From assembly GCA_006384855.1 (NCBI GenBank), contig VCJN01001548.1, positions 1 through 64,000 of the forward strand: a stretch of DNA of 64,000 nt, in the 5' to 3' direction. The position numbers and the translations under genes are program-made. Of this stretch, positions 11,395 through 23,453 are shown piece after piece (the stretch's first letter is position 1; each line of letters starts with the position of its first letter). The notes below the pieces were generated by a model. It worked only from the letters and a program-made list of their open reading frames with translations. It did no database searches and was not told the DNA's origin. The DNA comes from Tetraselmis striata. Its lineage: Eukaryota; Chlorophyta; Chlorodendrophyceae; Chlorodendrales; Chlorodendraceae.

Positions 11395-12325
11395 ATTTTG
11401 CATCGGTTCTACATGGCCAGAGGTGTGTCACCCCTTCTTGCAACAATAGGACTGCTGCGAACATTTATTGAACACTGCATGTGTGACTTACAACACCAGC
11501 CTAAAACGGTAGGAGCTCGAATAGCCGCTATCAGTGACCGGCATGGGCGCCATCATCGGTCGTTGTCACGCGCCGGTTGGTAGTTGTCAAACCCGTGCCA
11601 TGAGGCGGTGGTCAGAGAATTGTTGAAGGTAGTGGCCAAGCGGGCTGCACGTAAGCCCGGCACACGCCTAGCACTTGCCTTGGGCGAATTCCGCAACTCT
11701 AAAGGCGGGGCTTCAACCTCAGCCGGTCATATGGTTTCCACCAGCGGTTATGCCTAGTGCTTCTAATACTAGGATGCCTGCGGAGGGGTTGCGGCTCAAC
11801 TTCGGATAAACTATCATACTTTCCAGGATGGGTCCATAATATTTGAGCCAGCCTCGGATGTGCAGATCTGCAGAGATGCGCGCTCCCCACATCCCTAAAT
11901 TCGCATCTGCGTTAGTGTCCATACAAAAATGTGGACAGTAGGCAAGAGGTTTTTGCATATATTCCATACGACATCGCATCATTACAGGTAAAACCGGTGC
12001 ATCTATTGCCAGAACAATCCCTGAAGGTATTCCGCCCCCCGGCGGGCGGTTACTTGCTCACACCACCGACTACACCAAGGTTGAGGCCGGCTACATTTTC
12101 TGGCAAGCCTTACTCTGGATTTTCAGTTGCATTTAAACAAGCATATGTCCGGGCGTATCCCGACGCGGCAACCTGCACTCCAGACTTGGCACGGGTTTCC
12201 AACCATCCAGGCCGGAAGTCGCTTGCCACGTGGTTGTGGAACGCATACTACTAGAGTCGGCGCTTGATCGCGGATGTGGGACATTGGGCCTGCACAGAAG
12301 CTGCGATGGATGCATATTTTGCATA
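11395..12325 (+). pseudogene. Tyrosine recombinase of DIRS element, one late stop
   Basis: An N-terminal helical part near 11440-11580 (LLRTFIEHCMCDLQHQPK) is followed by a conserved SAGHMVSTSGYA segment (about 11733). The C-terminal part keeps box II as NHPGRKSLATWLW (about 12202), then DVGHWACTEAAMDAYFA (about 12273) with the expected H/W and a nucleophilic Tyr. A single in-frame TAG at 12252-12254 separates box II from the Tyr. Upstream frame changes also disable it. The 11600-12060 part is duplicated in diverged form at 34620-35185. Confidence 0.65.
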
Positions 12326-13441
12326 GATGACGCATAAATTCTGTTGGTGGTTGCAATTTACAATTACAAGCCAACATTAATGGCCGCGTCGTGCATCGTG
12401 CGACACGCGCACTAAATCAACATCGTACCGTCGTGCCATGCACGAGTGCGCTGCATGAGCATGCACGGAAGAGTTTCGCCGGTGGAATATTTTCTTCACT
12501 GATGACGCCCCGTTGTACGCGCGCGCGTACACGCCGGCGTGACCCGCAGGACATGCGAAGGGTTAGTTTGGGGGCGCCCCGCCAACCACCATACATCATC
12601 ACTGGCTGAGCTCGATGGACGGTACACGGCGCTCCTCAATCTAGCTTTCCGGCGGCGACCTCGCTGCTGAGGACGCTACGTAATACGCGGCTGCGTACAC
12701 GTCGGCATACACTTGGCTGATCCAGCGGGTGTTAAAACGGGCGCGGTTTTCTACGGCGTAGCCTAAGAGTCTGTGAGTGGAGTATGTTAGGAGTCAGGTA
12801 TGAGGTATTGCATGCTCTTCGATAATACCGACTATCGATGAAGCTAGAACCTGCACTTCAGATTGGCTAAAAAAACTGTGCGGCAGGGGTCACTTCGAGC
12901 AAACACTGTATTGTACTGTGCTTAAATCTCAATTCAGCGTAGCCCAGCCCCTCCAAAAAGGCACAGTCTTCGAGCGACCTCCTGATGATGCGCGCTGTGA
13001 TTGTGTATCGCATCTATATTGCACGCGCATGTAGCCCCAACGCTAGACAAACTGCTTAAACACTAGGCACCGTAGGCGGACGGTGTATTTAGATTTTAAT
13101 TACATGGCTCCCGCGCTCGATGCTCGAAAAAGTGCACTTCCTTGTATATATGAAATCGTACACTTTCTGCAACGGTCACACATACACCCGTCTCCTCCCT
13201 CTACCCTCTGGTTTCTGGCCAGTCGGCCTGTCCTGGGGGCGAAAAAGGAACTGCCAATCCATATTAAGTGGCTGTGTTGCAGCGAAGGATATATATTTGA
13301 GACATGCAATCGAGTCTGGTTTGCCAAAAGGGTGCGGATGCTGTTTTACACGAAAAGGCGCCACTTAATGGCTAGGAAGGCTCAACGAAAGGGGGGGGGG
13401 GCGGAGGAGGAACATGTAAGGCGGAACGGAAAACGGGAGGG
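12326..13441. other. Gene-free stretch
   Basis: No gene or clear element boundary was recognised. The right part shares short words with other element edges, for example ATGCAATCGAGTCTGGTTTG near 13304, which recurs at about 13665 just inside element C. There is a short G run at 13391-13401. Confidence 0.35.
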
Positions 13442-13655
13442 CGCTGCCGAAGGCAGCGAGCTAGAAGATGGCAGGCGAGCTGCTGGTGGCTGTCCTAAGT
13501 AGCTCCCCGGCCGGGAACGCGGGGCTCGCGGGCGATGGGGCCGCCGTAGTGAAACCTGGTGGTACCGACAACTTGACCGGTTGAAACCACTAGCATTATG
13601 TACGGGTTGCACTAGGATAGTCAAATTGTTTTGAAGCCCTATCAACAGGTTAAGA
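13442..13655. repeat. Left terminal repeat of element C
   Basis: It opens with the stem CGCTGCC-GAA-GGCAGCG and ends in a decayed form of the AAACCC/GGGTTT terminus (about 13632-13655). It pairs with 15452-15667. Confidence 0.7.
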
Positions 13656-15137
13656 CCATATCAACCATGCAATCGAGTCTTGTTTTGCCAGTTCCACGCG
13701 GTTTGTTTCCGGATGCGAGCGTGGGCAATCGGCATGCGTACCGACTAGACGAAGGCGGAAGATGTCGTAGAGTTGTAGAGGCGTCTCGCGCCCAGAGGAT
13801 GTACATGAACCTCGATTGCGTCGCGGGCGCATAACATACGCGGGTGGGAGATGTTGGCGTCGGCGAAGGCGGAGCGACATAGGCCGGAAGCGTTGCGAAA
13901 TTAAGGCGGCGGCGTCTCCTGGCGGCGCCATGCAGCAGTTCCCGCCCGCCGTGGCGGCGCGCAGCAACAACCCGAATCAACCGTAGCTCAGCAGGAGCGG
14001 GCAGATAAGCGACGAGAGTCCAACAGAGCGGCACAGGTAGGAAGAGTACGGGCTGCGTGCGCGGGCGCGCGAGCGCGCCGCGTGCAGCCAGGTGAAGTAC
14101 GGTTCGTTGTACGCGACGCGACAGTAAGTCTGCACATGTACCGGCGGTGGATATAAAGAGGGGATGGGCATGTGCCGCCGCGCGACGACAACGGCGTACG
14201 GCCGCTGCCATTACCATCGGCGGTCGTCCCGCCGCCTTGCACGAGGGGCGGCACCTGGAACTCACAACGCATTGGGTCGCGGGCACATATGGGACCCGGT
14301 GTGGCCGCACCGCACCGGGTTTGATGGTTGTCGGGGTCGGTTGCCGGCGACGTCGCAAAAGACCCGCCGACTCGGTAAATCGTCGTTGCGGTTCTCGCTT
14401 CGCGGAGTGTAGCGAGGCGGCGACCTCACAAGTCGCAGACCTACGATGACGCCACAAAACGCATAGGTCGCGTGAAGTGGCGGAGCTGCCCCCCGGTGGG
14501 CAGCTTGTGATGTCAAAGGTGGGATGTCTTGAAGTCGGGAACGGGTTGGCTGGCGTAGAGGCTCTGACAAGCTACGCCGACCCTTAACCACTGACGCCAA
14601 TGTCGTCGGGATGAGGGTGATGTTGCAGTGACGGCCGGCGAAGCTCCAGACCCGGAGTCAAACAAGGGTAGTTTCGGGTACCACGAGACGTCGAGCACGC
14701 CGGGTGGTAGAGCCGTCCTCCGGCGGGCAGCTACGGGTTGTCGTTGCTTGTCATTTTGACGACGACGTTGCAGTACGAAAGGTCGGAAACGCTACGGATC
14801 GAGCCACGTACATGTTTCCTACTGCAACCACAACAAACGTTGCTACGGCACGGTTAAGGCGAGGGCAACGGGCCCTCTCAAAACACATGCGCATGAGCGG
14901 CGCCGTGTTGGAACGGACCAATTACGCGAGTAGTTCGGGAAAACCACAACGCGCGACGATCGTCGATGCCGCGACGCCTTGTGCTGCGCGGACACACGGA
15001 CCGAGTTGAAGTGTCTTGGAAGATGGCGAGCGCCCGTCCTATCGACACGGACGTCCTCCTCCGCCCGCGCCGATTTGTTGCGGTAGGCGGGAGCCCGCGA
15101 AAGCCCGTACTGCGACTCGGCTTCGGGTGTTGGGGTT

Positions 15138-15141
<4 letters not shown>

Positions 15142-15168
<27 letters not shown>
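15142..15168. repeat. C homopolymer, about 27 bp
   Basis: A pure C run inside element C, preceded by TTTTAA and followed by ACGGGACCCC. Confidence 0.95.
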
Positions 15169-15451
15169 ACGGGACCCCCTAGCTCTAATTCCATACCGTG
15201 TGCATCGCCACCCGAAAACTTCTCAACTGCAAAGCCAAGCATCCGACTGCGCGCAGGGAAGAACGGAAAGCGATTCCGCTCGCAAGAGTCAAGAAAATCA
15301 CACTTTTACCGAGAGGTTGTCCATCGTTGCCGCCGAAGATGTGGCGCATGTGTGTGGCATGACGACTCACAACCGGGGGAAGGGAACCTTGGTGCGGACT
15401 TGATCAGCGCCTCTAAGACCCTCGCGCACACAATAAGTATATATGCGAAGC

Positions 15452-15667
15452 CGCCGTCAAAGGCGGCGAGCTGGAGGATGGCATGCGAGCTAATAATAGT
15501 TGTCCTTAGTAGCTCTCTGGCCGGGAACACAGGGCTCGCGGGCGATGGGGTCGCCCGTACTGAAACCTTTTGGTGCCGGTAATTTAACCGGTTAAAACCA
15601 CCAGCAGACCGTAAGGGTTGCACTAGGACAAGTTAAATTGTCACGAAACCCCATAAACGGGTTTAGA
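15452..15667. repeat. Right terminal repeat of element C
   Basis: It opens with GCCGCC-GTCAAA-GGCGGC and ends with a perfect AAACCC-CATAAAC-GGGTTT inverted repeat. The opening stem differs in sequence from the left copy but keeps pairing. Confidence 0.7.
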
Positions 15668-16612
15668 TCCATACATACCGGTATTGCAGCGCAACAGCAG
15701 TACTGGTGTGAATCACAAAAAGGCCAATAGTAAGAAATCCACCGCTACAAAAGCAGGACTAAAAGATCAACACAACTCCTAACCAAAAGGTCAAAAAAAC
15801 AAGCCGCAGTGATTCGTTACCGGGGTACGTCGCGACTTAATTGGGGACCTGAAAAATATGTCAACGCGCGGATTGGTTGGCTGGTCCCGGCTCGCCAATA
15901 TAGCGACAAATCCTCGTCATTAGATAGCTAGATGGTCTGTCATTATAGCGACTATATGATTACGAGACCCGTACCCTGCACCTGATAATCCTTACCTGTA
16001 CCGGCAATCCTTTGATTTCCCTTATCAAAGGACTGCTTCCGTCGTACCTGTAGCGACGCTCCGAGGGCTTCACTGTTGCCAGTCCGGTACCGGGGGCGGA
16101 AAAAAAAGCCGCTTCAAAGCGGTAAGTAAGAATCATCAATAGTAACAAGTGCACAGCAGTAGGTCGCACAGCAGTACCTGTACCCTGTAGCAGGTGACGG
16201 CGGCACGTTACGACGGCATACACTGTAGTGCTGCCTAAACGGCCGTCGTAGAGACGCTGCAAGGGTTTCACTGGTGCCAGTCCTGTCCCGGGGGCGAAAA
16301 AACAACTGTAGTGCTGACAGCGTGCATGCCTGAAACCCTGCTGACGAAAGTCACCCCATCTGCACAACTCGATGTCAAATAAGCAGAGGGGGTGACTTTC
16401 TCACACAAACGGACCCCCCCCCCCCCCCCCCCCTCCCGCGCCTGCCCTCCGGACCCCCCGTCCCGGCTCTTCGTTTGCCGCATTCACCGCGCGTGGGGTG
16501 TGCGCAGTGCCGTCAAAGGCCCACCGGCGCAGTCCGCCTGCCTGACTCTAGGGGTTCGACGCGCTTGGCCTCCGCGCCCACACCCCTCGTTTGATCGACA
16601 CTCTCGCCCACC
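15668..16612. other. Repeat debris upstream of gene 1
   Basis: It contains a diverged direct repeat: about 16040-16100 and 16241-16300 share a CGT.G.AGCGACGCT.C.AGGG.TTCACTG.TGCCAGTCC pattern followed by GGGGGCG and an A run. A C run lies at 16414-16433. No TATA box can be asserted; the promoter of the next gene should lie within the last few hundred bases. Confidence 0.35.
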
Positions 16613-19600
16613 ATGGCGGAAGGCGATGCCGTCGAAGAGCCCCAGCGCTTCGTCATGCTGCGCATCCGGCGGCTGCTGGACTGCGAACTGTCGGGCGCGC
16701 AGGTGCATGTGAAGATCACGCTCACGTCGCACTGTGCGGTAAGTGGCGTGACACTCGCCTATGTGACATACATTACAAACATATCATACATAGGTATACC
16801 TTTGATAACAGGAACGGATATAACAAGCATAGCGTCCGTGACCCCCATACCCGCCCACGTAAGCTGAAGCCCTACCAGTAGCTGCGGCCCTAGTGGTGGA
16901 TGCAGCCTCCCGGTGTGGTCAGCAAGGCCACTCCTCCAGGCCGGCCATCCGCGCGGTCCCTCTCATCCAGGGCTGCGCGCTGCGCAGGGTGGGAAGGAGG
17001 AGACGAGCACGCTGAAGACGCCCAGCTTCCCGGTGGTGAATGGCACCTGCTGGCTGGAGTCCTGGCTGCGCATCCCGAGCGAGGCGACCGTGGCGCGGCT
17101 GGAGGTGCGCGTCAGCAGGCCAGGACAGCGCGCGGCCCCTGAGCGGCGGTTGAGGAACGATGGTTCGGGCGGGCGCTCTCACCTCACGCCCCCTCCTGCC
17201 CTCCCCCGACTTGTGCACGCAGGTCATCCAGACTGCCACCTCGTGGTACGGCACCCACTTCCGCATCGTCCCGCAGGAGCTGGGACACGCGGAGTTCTAC
17301 CTGCCCTTCCCATCTGACGAATGGACGCTGCAGCGGCTGGACCTCCGAAAGTTTTCGCTCCTGAATGTGCGCTGGACCACCTCCCCCTCCTCCCCACTCC
17401 CACTTCGCGCATCTCACAACACACAGCTGGTGCTGCCGGGCTGGATGCACACTAACGCAGCCACTGCACCTGGCAGGCCGCAGAGAAGCAGTTCAATGCC
17501 ATGATGGACCCCATTGGCGAGGAGGATCCCAGCACCCCTGAGCCGTTATACTCCGGGCCGGTGGCGGAGGCGATGGAGGATGGCCTGGGCGCTACGCGCT
17601 CAGTGGCAGCCGCGCAGGCCGTGCAGCAGAGCTCACGCTCGACGCCTAACGTGCCACGCCTTTCCATGATTCGCAACCTGTCGGTGGTGGGCTGCCCCCC
17701 CCCCCCCCCCCCCCCCACACACACACACGCTGATATGCTGCTGTCTGCAGCGCATGAGGGCGGGGGGGGGGGGGGGGGGGGTCAAGCTAAGGGGGGAATA
17801 AGAGGGGGGGTAGATTGCTCTCCTTAGCTGAGCCATGGATGCTCCCGCGCCTGCAGAAGTACCAGAAGATTGTGGAGGAATGGACCACCAGCACGGGTGC
17901 CACCCTGCTGGTGGATGCGCGTGTGACGGTGAGCCCGCTGTCCCCGCGCCCGCCCCCCGGACGCCCCTCCACTCGAGCTTGCCATCACCAGAGGGAGTGC
18001 CCCCCCCTCCCCCTCCCCGGCCATGCGCCATCGCATTCCAGCCTACCCACTACTTGTGCAGCCCACCCGTTGCTTTATTCCCACCAAATGTCATACAGAT
18101 GAAAGGCAGCTATCATTGCCATGAGGTGATGTGGAGTGGCAGGACATGTGCAGCCGCATGGGCACCATGATTGATAACGCAGCATGCATGTGGCGGGGAG
18201 GCACACACTACCACGTCATCAAATCATTTGACACCCCCTAATACGCCGCTTCCACCAAGCCTGACTGGGCCCCAGCTGACTTACTCCCCCTTCCCTGGGG
18301 CAGCATATGCACAAAGAACGGATAAACCTGGTTACGGATGGGTATTGTGAAACGCGGTGATGAATGCTGTATGTGGGTAGAGTTTTGCTTACCTGCTGAG
18401 CTGTGCCACGGGCTCCTGACTGCCTTGGCGCCACCAGGTGGAGGAAGTCAGCAGCGCCTCTGCCGCCGCGGAGAACGAGATTGAGGCGCTCACGCGGCCG
18501 CTGCACAGCTACGCGCACGGCGGCTTTATGGGCTCCGCCATCAGTTTGATGCAAGAGGAGCCCTGGACGCGCCGCCTGAGTCGGTTCGAGCCCGGCAACA
18601 GTGCACGCTGCGACGCGCTCTCCGCGCAGCCGGGCGCCACCGAGAAGCAGAAGCTCAAGCTGATGGCGTTCCTGGAGAACAGCCCCGTGCTGTGCGCGTA
18701 CGGGCTGTACCGCTCCGGCTGCCTCAGTGGCGGCGGCGGCCCCACCGCGATGGTGCCCAACCGGTTTGGGTATGCGCCGCTCGCGCTGGAGTGGGACCTA
18801 TGGGTGGACCCGACGACGCCGCAGGTCCTCTCACGCGCCACCATCGACCACGGCAGCGCCATCGACCTCGTCAAGCAGGCGCTGCTCACTGGCGCCGGCT
18901 GCGTTTCCATGGCCGGCCGCGTGGGGCAGGTAGGGGGCGGCCGCCTTGGGTGCTGATGCAATGGTGCTTTAGAAAACCCTAAACCTAAACCCTAAAAACT
19001 CAGGGGTGCTGATGCAAATGTACCATACTCAGGCAATTGCATGTCAATGATACCAGATATAACATACTGTTACGGCAGTTGAGCTTGTGCCACAAGCTCA
19101 ACTACCGTAACATTATGTCATATTTGGCATCGTTTACATGCAATTCCGTACACATTACGGCGCAGGGCCATATTGACGCTGGCAGAGCATGTGTTGAAGG
19201 ATGAGAATGGTCTTCTCCCCCCGGCAGTATGTGCTGGGAGGAGGAAGCACGTTCTTTACGTTTGCTGGCAGCTGGTTGAAGAGTCGCCCATATGCTGAGC
19301 ACTCACAAACTCTGTGCATAGAACCGCGTGCAGGGGGGGGGAGGGGAGGCAATGATGCGATGTATGAAGGTAAGCGGCGCTCGTGGCTGAGTTTTGCTCC
19401 TGTGATTTCTGCCCGGTGGACAGCGGCACATCTCCAGGCAGGGGCTGTCGCCGCCGGTGTGGCTGCGGCTGCTGGGCGAGGCGGTGAACGAGGCGGTGAG
19501 CGGGGATGCAAAGGTGCCGCTGCCTGTGGCGGAGGGGGAGCTGCAAGCGCCGCACTCTGCGCGCCTGCAGCTGTGGGTCGTCGGCGCCAAGGGCGCCCCA

Positions 19601-22600
19601 GAGGGCAGCGAGCTGCGGGTGACGGCGGCGGTGGCAGGCAACGAGTGGGGGCTGCCGAAGGTGTGCGCGCACCGCGCCGCAGCGCAGCCCTGGCCCGAGC
19701 CGCTGGACCTGTGGCCGCTGGCGCTGGGGAGCCTGCCCAAGGCGCAGGTGCACGTGCGGGTAGAGGCCCGCCCGGCGGGCGGCGGGCGCTGGCAGCTGCT
19801 GGGGGAGGCGGAGGTAGGGCTGGAAGCGTCGCTGGGGCGCCTCGATGGCGCCACGCAACGCGACTGGTCTGGCCTGCTTGGCCTCGGTGCCGGCGACGCG
19901 CAGCTGGACGTGCGGATGCATATGGCCGGGGTGCCAGCAATCGAAGCCTGGCGGTCCAAGCTGGACGTCCCCGACCATGCTGCCGTGGTGCCCCCCCCCC
20001 CCCCCCCCACACACACAAACACCCCTCCACCCCCTTTTCCTCTAGGAAGAAGCATTGGCAACAGTGATCGGCAGGATGGGCCCCACGATGCGCCCATTTC
20101 CTGTCCACTGTGGATTTGTCTCCAGTGGAAATGTGCGATGCGTGAATGCCGACTGTCCATCTCGCAATAGGAATCCAAGCAATCCGTTCTCACGCCCTTT
20201 TTGGCCGACACTAGTCCGTCCAGCTGTGAGCGCCATAGGCCGCGCACGTCCAGCCCCTTGCGGCAGCAACAAGTTGCTACTGTCTGCATGAGGTGCTGTG
20301 CTGCTTGAAGTGGGACCCACATCCAACAGGCGATGCTGCCACACAGTGTGTTGGCTATTCACGGCAGCAGTTGCTCTATGAAATGCTTGCCAACATTCCC
20401 TATGTTGGCGTTTGCACACAAGTCATGGATCCTATGGGATAGTGAGACGGCCACACGGACGAGGATTACATATGCATTATATATGAGCAAATGTATTACC
20501 TGTGTTGTATATGTATTTTACATGTATTACATCCATGTATCCATGACATATTTATCACATAATATATGTAGGTATATATGTAGTGCATATGTTATAGATG
20601 AGCATATCCCTGTGACAACCACTACCAATGTTAGCAGCGATGAAGCGGCAGATAGAGGTGCTGTGCCGAGCCACTCATCCCAGCCTGGCAAAGGTCGGCA
20701 TGCTTGCTGTGTTGGAGCACTTTAAGGCTAGGGAGCCCACGCAGGGCTGGTCGCGCTGACATCACGTGGCCGCCGCTGGCAGACCTGCATGGCGCTGCTG
20801 TCCCACCCGGGCGGCCTCTACCTGGACGTTAAGTCGGCCTACTCCACCGCTGCAGACATCGCGACTTTTGTGGGCTCCCTCACCGCACTCGGCATCACCA
20901 CCCAGGCAGTCTGCAGCTTTGTGCCCGCCCAGCTGCCGGACGGTTTGCCGAATGTGCTGTTCTTCCATGGCCTGTCCGGGCTCGAGGCAAGGCGCCCCCC
21001 CCCCCCCCCCCCTTCTCACACCCACAGGTGCATCTCTAATCAGTACATTCCTCAGGAGATCTCAGGATGTGATCGATAAAGGGTCCACCGATCACTGCTT
21101 CTTGGCTAAAGCCGAACCGCAAGTTGATGACATAAACTTTCATCGATGAGTTGGTCATGATGTGACAATCACATCTCTTTCATTTCTTTGATCAACGGAT
21201 GTGATCAATGTCTGGCATATCCATATCAGTAAGGCGTGTGTATCGTGCGCCCTTTTACCAGTGGTATTTAATTGATTAAGGGCATTGTGCTTGTCACGAT
21301 GACTGCAATGGCACGTTTTTTTAAATGAGATACAGGTAGCTGTCAGAGCTATACTCGCAGGTGACGTTGCTGAGTGCTGAGTTGCCGACGCGGTCATAAG
21401 AATTATGCTGCGAAGAAAGACCTGCCCTACTGGCCAGAGGTCAAATCTGAACGAAAGTGTATAGCAAACCTGTAGCGAATATTTTCATCGGTGGTATACA
21501 AGCTCACTTCGAGGCTTGTAATAATGGTTTTTATAGGTGAGCCAGCACTTGTAGTATTGATCAGGGCAACACTTGTGCAGAAACGATCCGGAAGTAACTC
21601 ATCATTGTGTCAGCGCAGCCGAGCAAGGCGTATCAAGCGCAATGGCCCCCACTGCTCTGCATCATGCCTGCACGTGGTATGCATTGGTCAATCTGCGCAC
21701 CAACTGCCGCCTGCCGCTTCGCAACAAGCAGAACGCGTGCGATGACGGCAAGCTGGCGCGTGGGCAGCGGGTGCTCTTCAACGGGGCAAGCTTCCTGATC
21801 GACATTTACGAGAACCCGGAGACCCTGGCGCACTACGCCAGCGCACCCAGCAAGGCATGCCGCCCCGCCCTTGCCTTTGCGTCGCCAGGAGAGGGCGGGG
21901 ATAACATGTAGATGCCTGATCCACGCCTCTCCAGCAGAGTGCGGTTTTGGCGGTGGTGTCACTCGGTAGTTAGAGAGCCACCGGCCGACCCGTGCAACCC
22001 TTGGCAACGCAGTCTTCTCACCGCTGGCTGGTGCGTTCGTGACGGCAGGCCCAGGGCGATCCCAATCCGCTGCCGCTCCTGGTGGACCCGGTCACGTGGA
22101 CGCGCTACCAGGCGCTGGTCAACCTGTACGGCGTTGTGGGCGGCATCTACATCCAGGTGCGCCAGGAGGCTGCCAGCTCGGCGCCGCCGGCTTGCATGAG
22201 GGCGGCCTGAGCGGCAGCAGCGTTAGTGACCACCTGCTTTGCCGCTGACTGTCCGACCTGGGGCGGGGTGCAGGAGCCAGACTGCAGCACCGCGTGCTGC
22301 GACGCGCTGACCCAGCTGGTGAACAAGCACCCGGAGATGTTCCCGCTCGGCTTTGCCTACGGCCACGTGCCTTCCGTGTCCCTCGGCTACCTCAGCCAGA
22401 CCGGGCGCGGCTTTGCGGCGCAGCAGCTGCTGGAGGAGCTGGCGGCGCGCGAGGCGCTCAGCAACAAGGTTGCCAGGCGGATCCAGGGCTTGGAGCACCG
22501 CGACGTGCGCCCTCCCCTTTGCCACCGTTCCCGTCCTCCGGGGCCATAATCAGAAGTCTTGCCGTCCTTGTGGAGGACCTATTGTCATCAACAGCAAACC

Positions 22601-23399
22601 TCAGGATCATTGCGTCACATGAATGAAAACACATACCGTACAATTAAAATATTGAACTGTTCTGCACCTTGGGGTCAGCATGTTGGTGGTGTATTCGTAG
22701 TGTATTCTAACTTATTTCTCCGTTTTGACAGTTTTTCCCCTTCGCAGGAGGGGGGGGGGGGGGGGGTCTCGAGAACGTTATTTATCTGTAGACCGTTTGT
22801 GTTTTGAACGGGGGGGGGGGGGGGGGTCGAAAACTTTATTTACCCGCGGACCGTTTGTACTTGAACGGTATGGAAATGTAATGTTGAATGCAGTTGAAAT
22901 CAATATAACAAATAAATAATAAAATGCAACTGCCAAAATTCCTTCACTCATTAGTTTGCCGTCCTATTCTATGTTAGCGTCTGTCGTCAGTTAACGCTTG
23001 GTCAGAATACAAAGTCTGTGTAAACCATTGCATAGCCGCCGGGAGACCAAAAAAACCGGCTTGCATGGACCCGTGTGCGGCTACCATAGTAGTGCCTTGC
23101 ATACTGCCTAAACGTTTGCGACCACGCCTGGGTAGGGAAGGATTGCGAGCTGGGCCCAAGGGTGGTGGGGGTGGGGCGTTTCTACCCGGCAGCGAAACCT
23201 CACATGGCTCGTGGGCGTTGCTCAGTTGCCCTAAAGCTCTTTGAACACAGTGGCGCCTGGCCATTGGGCTGCCGCCGTTTCTGCCCGGGTTCGCCGCCTA
23301 CCCAGGATCCATCTCTCGAGATGCTTCCGCGACGGGCTGCCTTGAAAGGAAGCTGATGCGCATATCTGAGGCAGGGATGCATATTGCACGGCCTTCCCT

Positions 23400-23453
<54 letters not shown>

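Larger units (their letters stand above)
4890..12325 (+). mobile_element. Degenerate DIRS-type retroelement
   Basis: Plus-strand fragments occur in the order expected for DIRS retroelements: possible gag remnants (4.9-8.2 kb), reverse transcriptase (9185-9823), RNase H (10270-10680), a module after RNase H (10690-11340) and a tyrosine recombinase ending at 12325. All enzymatic parts carry stops or frame changes, so the copy is dead. Terminal repeats were not found; the left edge is a guess and the right edge follows the recombinase stop. Confidence 0.6.
13442..15667. mobile_element. Element C: terminal-repeat pair, no recognised genes
   Basis: Two direct repeats of about 215 bp (13442-13655 and 15452-15667) flank about 1.8 kb. 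They share long blocks, for example around GGGCTCGCGGGCGATGGGG, and the right copy ends in GAAACCCCATAAACGGGTTT, the same terminus as copies A and B. No recombinase, reverse transcriptase or gag was found inside; the long open frames there are GC-rich artefacts. It is best read as a non-autonomous or gutted relative of the gag-YR family. Confidence 0.65.

Noticed and set aside
13642..14457. 271-codon minus-strand open frame inside element C
   Set aside because: Arg/Ala/Pro-rich throughout and without motif; it begins inside the terminal repeat; likely absence of stops in GC-rich DNA.
18969..18998. Telomere
   Set aside because: Only about three degenerate units, inside an intron of a long gene; an interstitial trace.
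19155..20322. Long minus-strand frames (up to 339 codons) opposite gene 1
   Set aside because: They mirror exon 7 of gene 1, whose strong third-position GC bias leaves the antisense frames open; plus-strand splice sites and C2-like protein support the other strand.
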